A stretch of DNA of 64,000 nucleotides, taken from positions 1,302,001 to 1,366,000 of the forward strand of contig NC_018178.1 of assembly GCF_000279145.1 (NCBI RefSeq), in the 5' to 3' direction. The stretch's first letter is position 1; each line of letters starts with the position of its first letter. Shown piece after piece: positions 52,991-63,479 of this stretch. The DNA is from Melioribacter roseus P3M-2 (GTDB lineage Bacteria > Bacteroidota > Ignavibacteria > Ignavibacteriales > Melioribacteraceae). The notes beneath the pieces are model-generated. The model saw only the letters and a list, made by a program, of their open reading frames with translations. It searched no databases and was not told the DNA's origin. The position numbers were made by a program, and so were the translations under genes.

Positions 52991-54548
52991 GTTGTGATTT
53001 GCTTTCAAATTTTTTCTTTGACATATTAAAACCAAGGAATTATTGCGTTTTATGTTATTACGCCAGTTGTGATTTGCTTTCAAATTTTTTCTTTGACATA
53101 TTAAAACCAAGGATATTGACGTTAGCGACACTGAGGAAAAGGTTGTGATTTGCTTTCAAATTTTTTCTTTGACATATTAAAACCAAGATAAGCTGATTGC
53201 TAAAAATGTTCTGATTGTTGTGATTTGCTTTCAATTTTTTCTTTGACATATTAAAACCAAGTATCTCTATCATGAGTTGCGCAAAAGAGGAGTTGTGATT
53301 TGCTTTCAAATTTTTTCTTTGACATATTAAAACCAAGAAACGGTAATATAAAATAAAGGGGAGCTAGTTGTGATTTGCTTTCAAATTTTTTCTTTGACAT
53401 ATTAAAACCAAGGAGTACACAGGATAGGGCAGAAGAACAGCGTTGTGATTTGCTTTCAAATTTTTTCTTTGACATATTAAAACCAAGAGGTAGGCAGGGA
53501 CAAACTCAGCGAAGGTGTTGTGATTTGCTTTCAAATTTTTTCTTTGACATATTAAAACCAAGGTAAGCAATTTTAACTCCTCCGTCGATTCTGTTGTGAT
53601 TTGCTTTCAAATTTTTTCTTTGACATATTAAAACCAAGCAGGATGTCGAGCTTCATCGCCTTTGCAACGTTGTGATTTGCTTTCAAATTTTTTCTTTGAC
53701 ATATTAAAACCAAGTCCATTGCCGCACAACAACGGTGATGGCATGTTGTGATTTGCTTTCAAATTTTTTCTTTGACATATTAAAACCAAGAGAATTGGGC
53801 AGACGAGGTCTATAAATGGTGTTGTGATTTGCTTTCAAATTTTTTCTTTGACATATTAAAACCAAGATAGAGACAGCGGAAACGACGGAAACGCCGGTTG
53901 TGATTTGCTTTCAAATTTTTTCTTTGACATATTAAAACCAAGGACTCCCGCAGAGGCAAAGCGGAGCGCATCGTTGTGATTTGCTTTCAAATTTTTTCTT
54001 TGACATATTAAAACCAAGGAGAGAAGGGGTGGGCGACTGTCAAGGCAGTTGTGATTTGCTTTCAAATTTTTTCTTTGACATATTAAAACCAAGCCCGCCC
54101 CAAACAGACCCCAACGGGACTTCGTTGTGATTTGCTTTCAAATTTTTTCTTTGACATATTAAAACCAAGTAATTTCTTTTTCTACTGAATCTCCTATTAG
54201 TTGTGATTTGCTTTCAAATTTTTTCTTTGACATATTAAAACCAAGTTAGCGAAATAAATGGCAGATTATCCTGATGTTGTGATTTGCTTTCAAATTTTTT
54301 CTTTGACATATTAAAACCAAGTATTCGACGCTGTTAATGATGGCTTGGTAGGTTGTGATTTGCTTTCAAATTTTTTCTTTGACATATTAAAACCAAGAGC
54401 TCTTCAATAGGATTTGCAAACGGTTTGTTGTGATTTGCTTTCAAATTTTTTCTTTGACATATTAAAACCAAGTTTACCCCCATAAATGGAATGCAAACGT
54501 TAGTTGTGATTTGCTTTCAAATTTTTTCTTTGACATATTAAAACCAAG
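52991..54548 (+). CRISPR. Type II-C CRISPR array, 21 repeats of 46 nt, 20 spacers
   Basis: The repeat starts GTTGTGATTTGCTTTC, has an AT-rich middle, and ends TTTGACATATTAAAACCAAG; length 46 nt. I counted 21 copies from 52991 to 54548, essentially identical except the fourth (53217-53261), which lacks one A. The 20 spacers are 29 or 30 nt; one more 29-nt spacer lies before the first copy, behind a degenerate unit. The 5' end of the repeat is complementary to the tracrRNA at 61101, so crRNAs read on the plus strand. Spacer targets cannot be identified without a search. Confidence 0.97.
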
Positions 54549-54558
54549 GTACCCCGAA

Positions 54559-54585
54559 CTAACTCGTTGTTATTCAATGAGTTAG
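54559..54585 (+). other. Hairpin directly after the last repeat
   Basis: CTAACTCGTTG and CAATGAGTTAG form an 11-bp stem (one G-U if RNA) with loop TTATT, starting 11 nt beyond the last repeat. No T-run follows, so it is not itself a terminator; it may mark the array end. Confidence 0.45.
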
Positions 54586-54633
54586 CATGATTTTAGGATT
54601 AAAAAAATCAGACGGGGGAACAGGAATGTCAAT

Positions 54634-54665
54634 AAGCCCTCTCTTTTTACGAAAGAGAGGGCTTT

Positions 54666-54667
<2 letters not shown>
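54634..54667 (+). terminator. Terminator of the CRISPR transcript
   Basis: AAGCCCTCTCTTT (54634-54646) and AAAGAGAGGGCTT (54652-54664) form a perfect 13-bp stem with 5-nt loop, and TTTTT (54663-54667) gives a T-tract on the plus strand. It overlaps the cas2 stop codon and could serve both directions, but the T-run favours ending the plus-strand array transcript. Confidence 0.75.
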
Positions 54668-55007
<340 letters not shown>

Positions 55008-55087
55008 TTAATACAGCGAGGGGATTGTAATAAGCGATAATAATATTTGTTTTGTTTTGTTCATATCTCCCGATTTTGATTAAAGAA

Positions 55088-56077
55088 TTATGTTTCAAGT
55101 TCAGGATAAGTAATCTTTCTAGCCTTTCCTTCAAAACAACGCGCTAGCGAAGAGGAAGTTCTCTGCGCGGCAATCATTAACGGACTTCTTTTGCCTCCGA
55201 TGATTACATCCAAAGTTCCGATATTCAACAATTGTCTTTTTATTGAGCTGTCCAATTCATAAAAATTTTCGCCGTTACTCACAATCGAATAAACCACATT
55301 GTCGACGAACGGTCTGTAAGGTTCCATAATATCGTCCGCCAAGCAATATGCGTTATATTTATTAGAGTGATGAATTCCCAATGTGGGCAACATACCCGAC
55401 CCCACAATAGCCCTGGCAATAATGGCGCGAAGTATTGCATAACCATAATTAAGCAAATTATTCGGAGGTTCTCCGTATCGGTCTCTTATAAAATCCGGTA
55501 TCATCGGGAAGAAGTTTTTCCAGTAGTAAGCCGCCGCTCTGCCCTCGTAATTATCCGGGTCGCCGGATCTTACTTTTTTAGACCATGTAATCATATTATT
55601 AATTTTGACATTCCTCTTTTTCAGCATCATTGCTTGGTTGCGGATTTTTGCCGCTATTGTTTGAGCCCATAATTGTTTTTTAAGCGGGAGAGACGATTCA
55701 ATTTGCGCATTGATAATCTTTGTTTGTTCGTTATTGCCTTCCAGCGGCATAAACAAACCGCTGGGCATATGGGACTTATTACAGATTACAATGGCGGCGT
55801 TGTTATCCAAAAGAGAATCGAGCAACCCGTGAGTTAAAGTAATTTGACGGTGATCCAGCACAATAATGCCTATATCCTCTATTGGTAGTGTATGAGAAAG
55901 GGCGTCCGCCGCCTTCATTCGCTTTTCGAGCCATCCGTCGTCTATATCGGATGCAGCTGCGGTTCCGTAATTTTTGCTTTCGCTTTCCACTAAATTTTCT
56001 TTATATCTTATCGTTAACTGATTATTCTTCATTGAAAGATATGCCGGATTGCCAATATATAATGTTCGTTTTATCAT
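55088..56077 (-). CDS. cas1: CRISPR-associated endonuclease Cas1 (type II)
   Basis: 329 residues. It begins MIKRTLYIGNPAYLSMKNNQLTI. Metal ligands are Glu in GDPDNYEGRAAAYYW, His in LGIHHSNKYNAYCLADDIMEPYRPFVD, and Asp in the same segment. The integrase inserts new spacers together with Cas2. It is 8 bp downstream of cas9. Slightly longer than many type II Cas1 proteins, mainly at the C-terminus. Confidence 0.96.
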   Translation of the reverse strand: MIKRTLYIGNPAYLSMKNNQLTIRYKENLVESESKNYGTAAASDIDDGWLEKRMKAADALSHTLPIEDIGIIVLDHRQITLTHGLLDSLLDNNAAIVICNKSHMPSGLFMPLEGNNEQTKIINAQIESSLPLKKQLWAQTIAAKIRNQAMMLKKRNVKINNMITWSKKVRSGDPDNYEGRAAAYYWKNFFPMIPDFIRDRYGEPPNNLLNYGYAILRAIIARAIVGSGMLPTLGIHHSNKYNAYCLADDIMEPYRPFVDNVVYSIVSNGENFYELDSSIKRQLLNIGTLDVIIGGKRSPLMIAAQRTSSSLARCFEGKARKITYPELET

Positions 56078-56085
56078 TTTCTAAC

Positions 56086-59000
56086 TCACATTAATGGTTT
56101 TATATTACCCAACCTGTCGACCTGGATTTTTATGCAACAATCAGCAATGTTAAATTTGCCGTCCATTGTTTTGGGAGATTTATCATGCCAATCAATTTCT
56201 CCTTTTATTTTTTCTTTCGGATTCGAAGGTATAATAGCGTTTGCAATACGATGCTGAATGAATTGACAGACGCTTTTTGAACTACTAACCATTCTATATA
56301 TTCTTTCAGAAATTTCCTTCTTGTTATCCCAGTCTATCGGCGAAGGATGGTTTGTTTTTATTTTCTTTTGCTCCTCTTCGGTTGGAACGTAAACCAAATC
56401 ATTTGGAGATAAAATAATAGTTTTAAATCCCTCTTTTATCTCCGCTATTGATTTTCCTTCTATCAATCTTTCTATTGCCTTATGGGTTGCCAACGAATAC
56501 TTTTCGGGGCGTTCTTTTGTCGTTTCGTTTTCGTAAATAATAAAATAGGCTATAGCTCCTTTATCAACTTCCACATATTTATTTCCGAATTTATCGTCGG
56601 GTGATTTCTTTTCATGAATAGTTACTTTTTCAATTCTCTTGCCCGCCTTCTTTGTTAAAGCTTCTAACCCTTCTCCGGAGAAAGCCTCTGTAGCGTTGTC
56701 ATTATAACGAGAGAGGTGTTCGTGCAATAAATCGGCTAAAGGCGATTTTCCCTCTTTAGCATATGGAATTTTATTTATTTTGTCATGGGTGAATGATTTA
56801 TCCAGCGATACTCTTTTAGCGGCATATTCAACAAATTCAGCAATTTCAATATTCTCAAATTCATAATTATCGAGGATGTAAACAGTTTTATATTCATTTT
56901 TCCCGTTCTTTTTAATCTTGCCGGTGTCAACCTTTTTAGAGTTCTTCTTCAAGTATTTTTTAACCTCTGTCAAAAGTCTATCCGAATCTTCTATATCGCC
57001 GCCAATTTTATCAATGATATTTTTAATTAATCCCCGCGCCAATCTATCATATACATAACCGGCTAATCTTCTTTTTTCAGGATCGCGTTCAACTTTCATT
57101 CTTTCTATTTGAACTTTGAAAGCTTCCAAAACAGGCACGTTCCGTTTTTCTTTTATCCATATAATACCTTGAGGTTCTTTAAACATTGATTTGCGCACAG
57201 CCAGCCATCTTCCGTTTCCGTCTTTTATTTGTTTTTCTTTTATTTTTACGGGTTTTCCGTTTTTTATTTCCCATTTCTCATATTTGTTATAAGGTTTTGT
57301 AACAATCGGAGTGTTTTCTTTAAATGAAATCACGCATGATTCGAGCGAATCTTTTACGTCCCGGGCAAAATTATTCCACGGCGGTTTAAAATCTCTTATT
57401 TTTCTTTTGCATAAGGTCAATCTGTATTTTCTGATTTCTTCATTTGTATCAGAGGCATTAAGCGTGTTTAAATAACGAATATGCTCCCGGGTTGTGGCGG
57501 CTATTACTATCGCGTCCAAAGCATGATGTCTGTGATCCAGACGTTTTATGCCGTTTTTTTCTAATTTTTCATTAACGCTTAATTTAAAACCGAATTTTTT
57601 ATTTCCGTATTCGTCTTCATATTCATAGATTAATTTTTGCCCAAGTATTTTTTCCAATCTTTCAAATCTCGGTTTTAACAATCTTTTCCATACGTCGTTC
57701 AATCCCCAATTATCTTTAAGCTCCGAAGTAATGGAGCCGACCGTAAAAATCATATTATTTGGCTCTGCCAAAACAGGACGCAAAAGCTCCCCTAATTTTT
57801 TCCCGATATAGCGAGTGTCGTTTATTTGTCTTTCGATAAAATCATCGGGAACTTCAGTCGCCAGCAGATTTTTTCTTTTAGCGCGATTGTTTTTAAATGT
57901 ATCGTCTACAAAATGCTTATATTCATCGTAGGTAAAAATCTTAATATCTTTCCCTTCGTAAGAACAATAACCGTTACTGGCGCTTATAAAGTTTGCGGCA
58001 AGTTCATTTCCTTTTGCCTTGTTGACAATACGTTCCGCAATAATCAAATTGCTCATTGCGTCGTTTTTCATTTTTGAACGGGGAATAATGTGCTCAATTT
58101 CATATTCGTTTCCGTCGAAAAGTTTGCTAAGAGGAATTATTTTACCCGTATAAGGAGAACGACAATTTTGATTCAGCCAAAGAATATATTTTTTCAATTG
58201 TTGTTCGGTTGGTATTTTTTCGGATTTAACTTTGCCGTTCCAGTCTTGTTCATTAACCGACGCCTGGTCTTTCCACAAACGGAAGCGTTCGATGTCTTTC
58301 GGATTGTCGGGATTCGGTTTTACTGTAAATCCCGAAATAATTTTATTGCCTTCTTCGTCATAATGTTCAAACGCTGTTTCGTTAAGCAGCTCGGTTAATA
58401 TTTTTTTTGCTTTTAATTTTTCGTCAAAATTATTTTTTTGCGCTTTGCTTATTAATTCGCGCTGTTTAGAATTATTTTTTAGTTCTCTACCCAGCTCCAC
58501 ATGAATTTCGTCTATCCTACCGTATTTATCCCACACTTCTTTTACCAACGAACATGTTTCGCGCATTACCGATTCTACCAAAGGATTGCGCAACTCGCCC
58601 GGTTTAAGCATTTTTAGTACTACCTTTCCATATTCTTTTGGAGAATCGCATCGAATTTCTTCTTTTTCCGAATGTCTGCCGTATAACAAATAAGCCGCCT
58701 GATAAGTGTTCAAACCCTTAATAAGCTCTTCGTACGATTTTTTCTTAATAAAACTTTTTAATATTTGTTTCGGGATTGCTTCGTCGGATACATTTTGGAT
58801 TTTATTTTCGCTAAAATTTACCGTTCTTAATCTTTCTAATATATGATCGGCCGTATCCAACGCGCTCTCTATCGAATGTAAAAATCCTTCCTTCTCTTTT
58901 TTATTTTAAGTTTTACTTCTTTTGCGCTTTCTTCTTTTAACCGACTAACAATAGATTGAGGATGACTCCAGTATTTGCCGACACGCATAAACATCAACAT

Positions 59001-61059
59001 TTTACGAACTGCCAATGCGGAATATGAACCGTATTCTTTTTTTAAAGCAGGTAATTTAGAAAGAGCCTCCGCTAATTTTTGGGCTTGATCCGAAGATAAT
59101 TTAAAAGTTTCATAATTATCATTTCGGACGGAATTACCTTCGTTATCCGATAAAGACCATCCGAGGGAACTCAAAATGCCTTTTTTACTTTTCTTTATCG
59201 GCTAAATCATGCGAATAATCCGCATGCCACAACTTGAATAGCAGCGTTTCGTCTTCTATTATATAATTCCCGTCAATTTCTAGGTTTTTAAAAAGTTTTT
59301 TGTAACGATGTTTTGTCTCGTTGCCTTTTAATATATCTCTGTTTCTGAAAAGGTTTATATAATGCGAAGATTCTTTAGATTTTCTATCAATTTTTATGGG
59401 TTTGGATTCGTTACACTCATTAATGACCAACAGCAAGTCTTTTTCCGTAACATTTTCTTTATTATTCATCAAATCAAACAATTTCTCTTTTACATTGTCG
59501 TTTATGTACGATTTTGTTTCGTCCACTTCCAGAACTCTTCTGCCTTTTTCGTCCGTATATTCTTTTCTTATTAATCTTATATTATGAATATCCTGCCATA
59601 TGCGAAATTCCTGGAAAACCGGAGACGATTTAGGAATACATTTTAATCCGTAGGTTTCGCCGTCTATTCCTTTTCTTTTTTCATATTGACATTCTCCAAT
59701 AAGATTTTTTTGCGACTTTAATTCCCTTTGGAAATAGATAATATCTTTACTTATAATATGAAACAAATCTTTGGAAATAAGTTCTTTAGCTTTATGCAAA
59801 TTGTACTTTGACTGCGTCGGATAAAAGCTCTCAATTATTTTTTTAATCAGGTCTTTATTGTTATTTAATTTTCTCAATTCTTCGTTGAGTTCGCACTGTT
59901 TGTTCCAGATAGCCTCCAATTCTTTTTCATATCGCCAACGGTACACGGGATATTGACGAATCTTATAATCTTTGCCTTCTCTGTGCGCGTTGACCAGTTC
60001 GTCAAAAAAGAATTCTCCCGGATGCTTGGATGATATTTTATCATTGAGAGCCGTTGTGCACAAAGCCCAGTCGTTTTCCGTAGGTTGTTGCGGAGTATTT
60101 TGCTTAAACTTTCCGTTTTCAATTTTCTGCGTTACTATAAAGGTAAATTCGTTTCCCTCCCATTGAGGCTTTTCTTTTCTTTCTACTTCATAGGGCATAA
60201 TAGATTTATCTTCGAGATATATCTTAAATTTTTTCAGTCCTTTTCTTCCTGTTTCGCTCGTCTCCTCGATTCTGCTTACTTTAGTTATCGAAACAAATTT
60301 TATTTCACACTTATCTTTTTTAAATTCGTCTTTAACTTGGAATTCACAAAAGTCGCCTTTGTCCTCGATAATTAATCTTTGTTTGAATTCCGAGCGATCG
60401 ATAAGCGATGTATCCTCCAAGTCTTTCCTGCCGCTCTTAAATCCTCTCCTTTGATTAAATAAGTACAGTATTCTAACAATTTCATCTTTTGTAAGTTTTT
60501 TTGACAATCCCTTCTTTCTTAGATAATACACGGCCCAATCTTTTGGCAACAGTTTAATATCATCATTTCTCTTTTTACCTTTATGCGTGTCTCTGTATTT
60601 TATTTCTTCAATTATTTCATTTAGTTCTTCATCTTTGTAGCCGAAACTTTTATAAAATTCACGATAACTGTCATCGGAAATCGGGGCGTAATCGCTTATT
60701 CGAAAAACGAACGCCCCTTGTTCCCTAATTATTTCTTTTATTTTTTTTGTATTATCAAGCGGAAAATCTTCCGGCAGCCAATTCATTATTTTAAATAACC
60801 TAATCAACTTGGTTCTTCTTAACTTGTAACGATGTTTTAATCTTCTGCTTCCTCTTTTTTGTCTGCGTGCGGCGGCTTTTGTTACAACAGGAGCGCCCTC
60901 TTCAAATTTCTGAAGATAGTCTGCCTCCGTTGGAATAATTCTGCTTGTACACCATTCAATACTTCCTTCTTTGCCATAATTCTCAAAATGCTCCGGCAAA
61001 TTCAGCAAAGCGGCTCCGATTGAATTTGTGCCGATATCGAGTCCCAATACTTTTTTCAT
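56086..61059 (-). CDS. cas9: Cas9, type II-C, about 1,657 residues, with two compensating frameshifts
   Basis: RNA-guided DNA endonuclease. RuvC-I has KKVLGLDIGTNSIG with Asp8; the Arg-rich bridge helix spans about 61-90 (KAAARRQKRGSRRLKHRYKL). RuvC-II VELGREL gives Glu about 855, HNH EYEIEHIIPRSK gives His about 990, and RuvC-III LDHRHHALDAI gives Asp about 1182. Total span 4,974 nt is divisible by three, but the frame slips out between about 59190 and 58900: deleting one base in the T run 59189-59192 and adding one at 58897-58902 gives a continuous protein (GILSSLGWSLSDNEG... to KEGFLHSIESALDTADHIL). All catalytic residues lie outside the shifted piece. Confidence 0.93.
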
Positions 61060-61100
61060 TGTTCCCTCTATTTTTTTAAATCATTTTTTACGATATTTAC

Positions 61101-61186
61101 AGCGAAGCAAATCACAATAAGGATGATTCCGTAGGAAGCTTTGCTTCATAAGTTTGCCCCTTGTACTTAACAGGGGGCATTTTTAT
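61101..61186 (+). ncRNA. tracrRNA of the type II-C system
   Basis: Plus strand, divergent from cas9 and about 40 nt upstream of its start. AAGCAAATCACAA (61106-61118) is complementary to the 5' part of the CRISPR repeat (TTGTGATTTGCTT). Then comes a short GGA-UGAU-UCC hairpin, a GAAGC-TTT-GCTTC hairpin, and a terminator stem TGCCCCTTG/CAGGGGGCA with a 7-nt loop followed by TTTTT (61180-61184). The anti-repeat, two hairpins and terminator match the layout of known II-C tracrRNAs. The 5' end and promoter are not defined. Confidence 0.85.
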
Positions 61187-61372
61187 TTCCCGCCTATTTA
61201 TTAGCCCTAACATTTCAATAATATTAGTTAAAATAATGACATCATTTTTAAAAGTAAATCTTAATTGTCATAAATTGCGGCAGTTCCTGGCAACCATAAG
61301 TATAAGTCTGTTCAATAAATGTTCTGCATTGCTATGGTAATAAAAGGTTCCGGAGAAGCAACATCAGAGAGT

Positions 61373-61489
61373 TCAATCGTTGTCGTAATTGCGGAAAGAA
61401 TCCGGTTCGCTCGGCTTGATAATTCTGTTAGCAATTTTAACGGCAATTATCAACGCTATCAGGAATAATACTGTTTCCATATAATTCAT
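61373..61489 (-). CDS. Possible 38-residue single-TM membrane peptide
   Basis: MNYMETVLFLIALIIAVKIANRIIKPSEPDSF... has one hydrophobic helix and a charged tail, in a stretch otherwise without genes. No clear ribosome site lies before the ATG, and no family is recognised, so it may be chance. Confidence 0.3.
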   Translation of the reverse strand: MNYMETVLFLIALIIAVKIANRIIKPSEPDSFRNYDND

Positions 61490-61619
61490 TTTAAAAATCT
61501 GTCGGCAATACAAACGGATATAACTTTCGGTTGAATAATAGCAAACATTTCACGAAACATCCAGTAAAATTCCGCGTGTCTTCATAAAGCGTTTTTATCA
61601 AACATAAAATAAGCGCGTT

Positions 61620-61650
61620 TTACCGCCGCATATTGACGCGGTAATTTTTT
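61620..61650 (+). terminator. Terminator-like hairpin upstream of the DUF971 gene
   Basis: TTACCGC (61620-61626), 11-nt loop and GCGGTAA (61638-61644) followed by TTTTTT (61645-61650). There is no known plus-strand gene before it except the tracrRNA, so it is either a back-up terminator or a leader attenuator for the DUF971 gene. Confidence 0.6.
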
Positions 61651-61697
61651 ATTTCGATTTAATAACATATTTTTGTCTCAAACAAATTTCGGATAAT

Positions 61698-62042
61698 ATG
61701 AGACCATTAAGGATAGAATTACACAAACAGGATTATTTGGAAATCGAGTGGGACGACGGAAAGATTCATAAATATCCTTTAAAATTTTTGAGGGACGAAT
61801 CGCCCGACGCCGGCAATAAAGGCGAAACGATTTTATGGAAGCATTACGCCCCGCCGCCGAAAGGTCCGGAAAAACCCGGCATGTACGAGATTGAAAGCAT
61901 TACTCCCGTCGGCAATTACGCAATTCAAATAAAATGGAAAGACGGATACGACTACGGTATTTACTCGTGGGAAGCGCTGCGTAAATTCGGCGAATATCTT
62001 GAACTGAAAGACAATCTTCATCAGGATTTCGATAATCACTGA
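61698..62042 (+). CDS. DUF971 domain protein (GBBH-like N-terminal fold)
   Basis: 114-residue stand-alone DUF971 protein. The motif IELHKQDYLEIEWDDGKIHKYPLKFLRDESPDA and the C-terminal GNYAIQIKWKDGYDYGIYSWEALRKFGEYL are characteristic of the domain seen at the N-terminus of gamma-butyrobetaine hydroxylases and in Fe-S related proteins. Function unknown. Its stop overlaps the end of the convergent decarboxylase by 7 bp. Confidence 0.88.
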   Translation: MRPLRIELHKQDYLEIEWDDGKIHKYPLKFLRDESPDAGNKGETILWKHYAPPPKGPEKPGMYEIESITPVGNYAIQIKWKDGYDYGIYSWEALRKFGEYLELKDNLHQDFDNH

Positions 62043-63478
62043 TTATTCAAGAGTGTTTCGTATTCCCTCTTGATTACTTTGCGCGCTTCTTCGACGTGTC
62101 TTTCTTCCTGACGGATTCCCGAAACTACGAGTCGAATTGTAAATTTGTCGTTCAAAACCGTGTGAGTAAGGAATAATTCGCCCGTAGAATTTATACGCTC
62201 CAGCAAAAGTTTGTTGAATTTGTTCAAATCTTCTTCTTTCAATCCCGGAGGAACCGCTCTGAAACAAACGGCGCTGAACGGCGCCGGCGCCAATAATTCA
62301 AATTCGTTCGACTCTCTTATCCAGTCGGCAAAAGATTGAGCCAGACGAATATGTTTTCTTAAAATTTCCTTCAATCCTTCGACGCCGAAATATCTGATTA
62401 CGAACCAGAGTTTAAGAGCGCGGAATCGTCTGCCCAGTTGAATGCCGTAATCCATCAGATTTTCAACTTCCGCATCGACTTCCGTTTTGAGATATTCCGG
62501 CACAAGCGAAAACGCCCTTTTCAGTGTTTCGGGACGTTTTGTATAAAACACGCTCAGGTCAATCGGAACGAAGAGCCATTTATGAGGATTCGACACAATC
62601 GAATCGGCGTTTTCGATGCCCTTGAAATGTATTTTCATTTCCGGCAGCATGGCGGTTACTCCGGCATAGGCGGCGTCGACGTGAAGCCACAAATCGTACT
62701 TCCGGCATATCGAACTTATTGCATCGACAGGATCTACGCTCGTTGTCGAAGTCGTTCCGATTGTGGCAACGACGCAAAAAGGATCAATCCCCATTGCAAT
62801 GTCTTCGTTGATCGCTTTTTCAAGTTCCGCCGGAATCATCCTGAATTCCGAATCGACTTTGATTTTACGAACGCCTTCAATTCCGACGCCGAGCGCAATC
62901 GCGGCTTTTTCTATCGAAGAATGCGCTTGTTCGGAACAGTATAATCTCATAGCCGGAAGCGAGCTCATTCCTTTTGTTCTCGATTCTGGAAATTTATAAT
63001 CCCGCGCCGCGGCTATACCGTGAAAAGAACTTATCGACGCCGTATCGTAAATTATTCCTTTAAAATTTCCGGGCAATCCGAGCATCGAACGATACCATTC
63101 GAGCGTTTTTGCTTCCACTTCGGTCAGCGCGGGAGAAGATTTCCAGACCATTCCGTTCGAATTGAATGTCGAACTTACGATATCCGCCAGGATTCCCGGA
63201 CCGCTGGCGGTCGACGCGAAATACGCCATGAATTTGGGATGCTGCCAGTGAGTAATTCCGGGCATTACAATTCGATCGACGTCTTCAAGAATCTTATCAA
63301 ACTCTTCGCCGAAGTCCGGCGGCGAGTCGGGCATCCGTTTATTAATTTCGCCCGGTTTAATATCGGGCAGCACGCGATACGTTTCGATATCTTTTAAATA
63401 ACGTTCCGCCCATTCGATTACCCGCTTGCCGGCGGCGGAAAATTCTTCCGGCGTCATGTCCGATATTCTTTTGGGCAT
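62036..63478 (-). CDS. PLP-dependent aromatic amino-acid decarboxylase
   Basis: 480-residue group II decarboxylase. It has PGITHWQHPKFMAYFAS, HVDAAYAG with Asp268 contacting PLP, and the PLP lysine Lys300 in SNPHKWLFVPID. The family decarboxylates tryptophan, tyrosine, dopa or phenylalanine, and the substrate is not clear from motifs alone. It lies directly downstream of the hydrolase gene (1-bp gap) and ends within the DUF971 gene. Confidence 0.88.
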   Translation of the reverse strand: MPKRISDMTPEEFSAAGKRVIEWAERYLKDIETYRVLPDIKPGEINKRMPDSPPDFGEEFDKILEDVDRIVMPGITHWQHPKFMAYFASTASGPGILADIVSSTFNSNGMVWKSSPALTEVEAKTLEWYRSMLGLPGNFKGIIYDTASISSFHGIAAARDYKFPESRTKGMSSLPAMRLYCSEQAHSSIEKAAIALGVGIEGVRKIKVDSEFRMIPAELEKAINEDIAMGIDPFCVVATIGTTSTTSVDPVDAISSICRKYDLWLHVDAAYAGVTAMLPEMKIHFKGIENADSIVSNPHKWLFVPIDLSVFYTKRPETLKRAFSLVPEYLKTEVDAEVENLMDYGIQLGRRFRALKLWFVIRYFGVEGLKEILRKHIRLAQSFADWIRESNEFELLAPAPFSAVCFRAVPPGLKEEDLNKFNKLLLERINSTGELFLTHTVLNDKFTIRLVVSGIRQEERHVEEARKVIKREYETLLNNQ

Positions 63479-63479
63479 T

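Larger units (their letters stand above)
61187..61697. other. Intergenic region after the tracrRNA
   Basis: 510 bp, AT-rich. It holds the possible 38-residue ORF (61373-61489, minus) and a terminator-like hairpin (61620-61650). Otherwise I see no repeats or RNA signature. Confidence 0.6.

Noticed and set aside
52904-54092. Several open frames with repeating LVLICQRKNLKANHN-type protein in the array
   Set aside because: They are translations of the CRISPR repeat; the period equals repeat plus spacer.
52991-54548. Promoter inside each repeat (TTGACA in the 3' half), as in Neisseria II-C arrays
   Set aside because: A -10 box would fall in the spacer, and spacers show no common -10 sequence.
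58869-59185. Programmed ribosomal frameshifting in cas9
   Set aside because: Two opposite shifts without a typical slippery heptamer plus stem; the same kind of single-base run change breaks unrelated genes in the window, so error is simpler.
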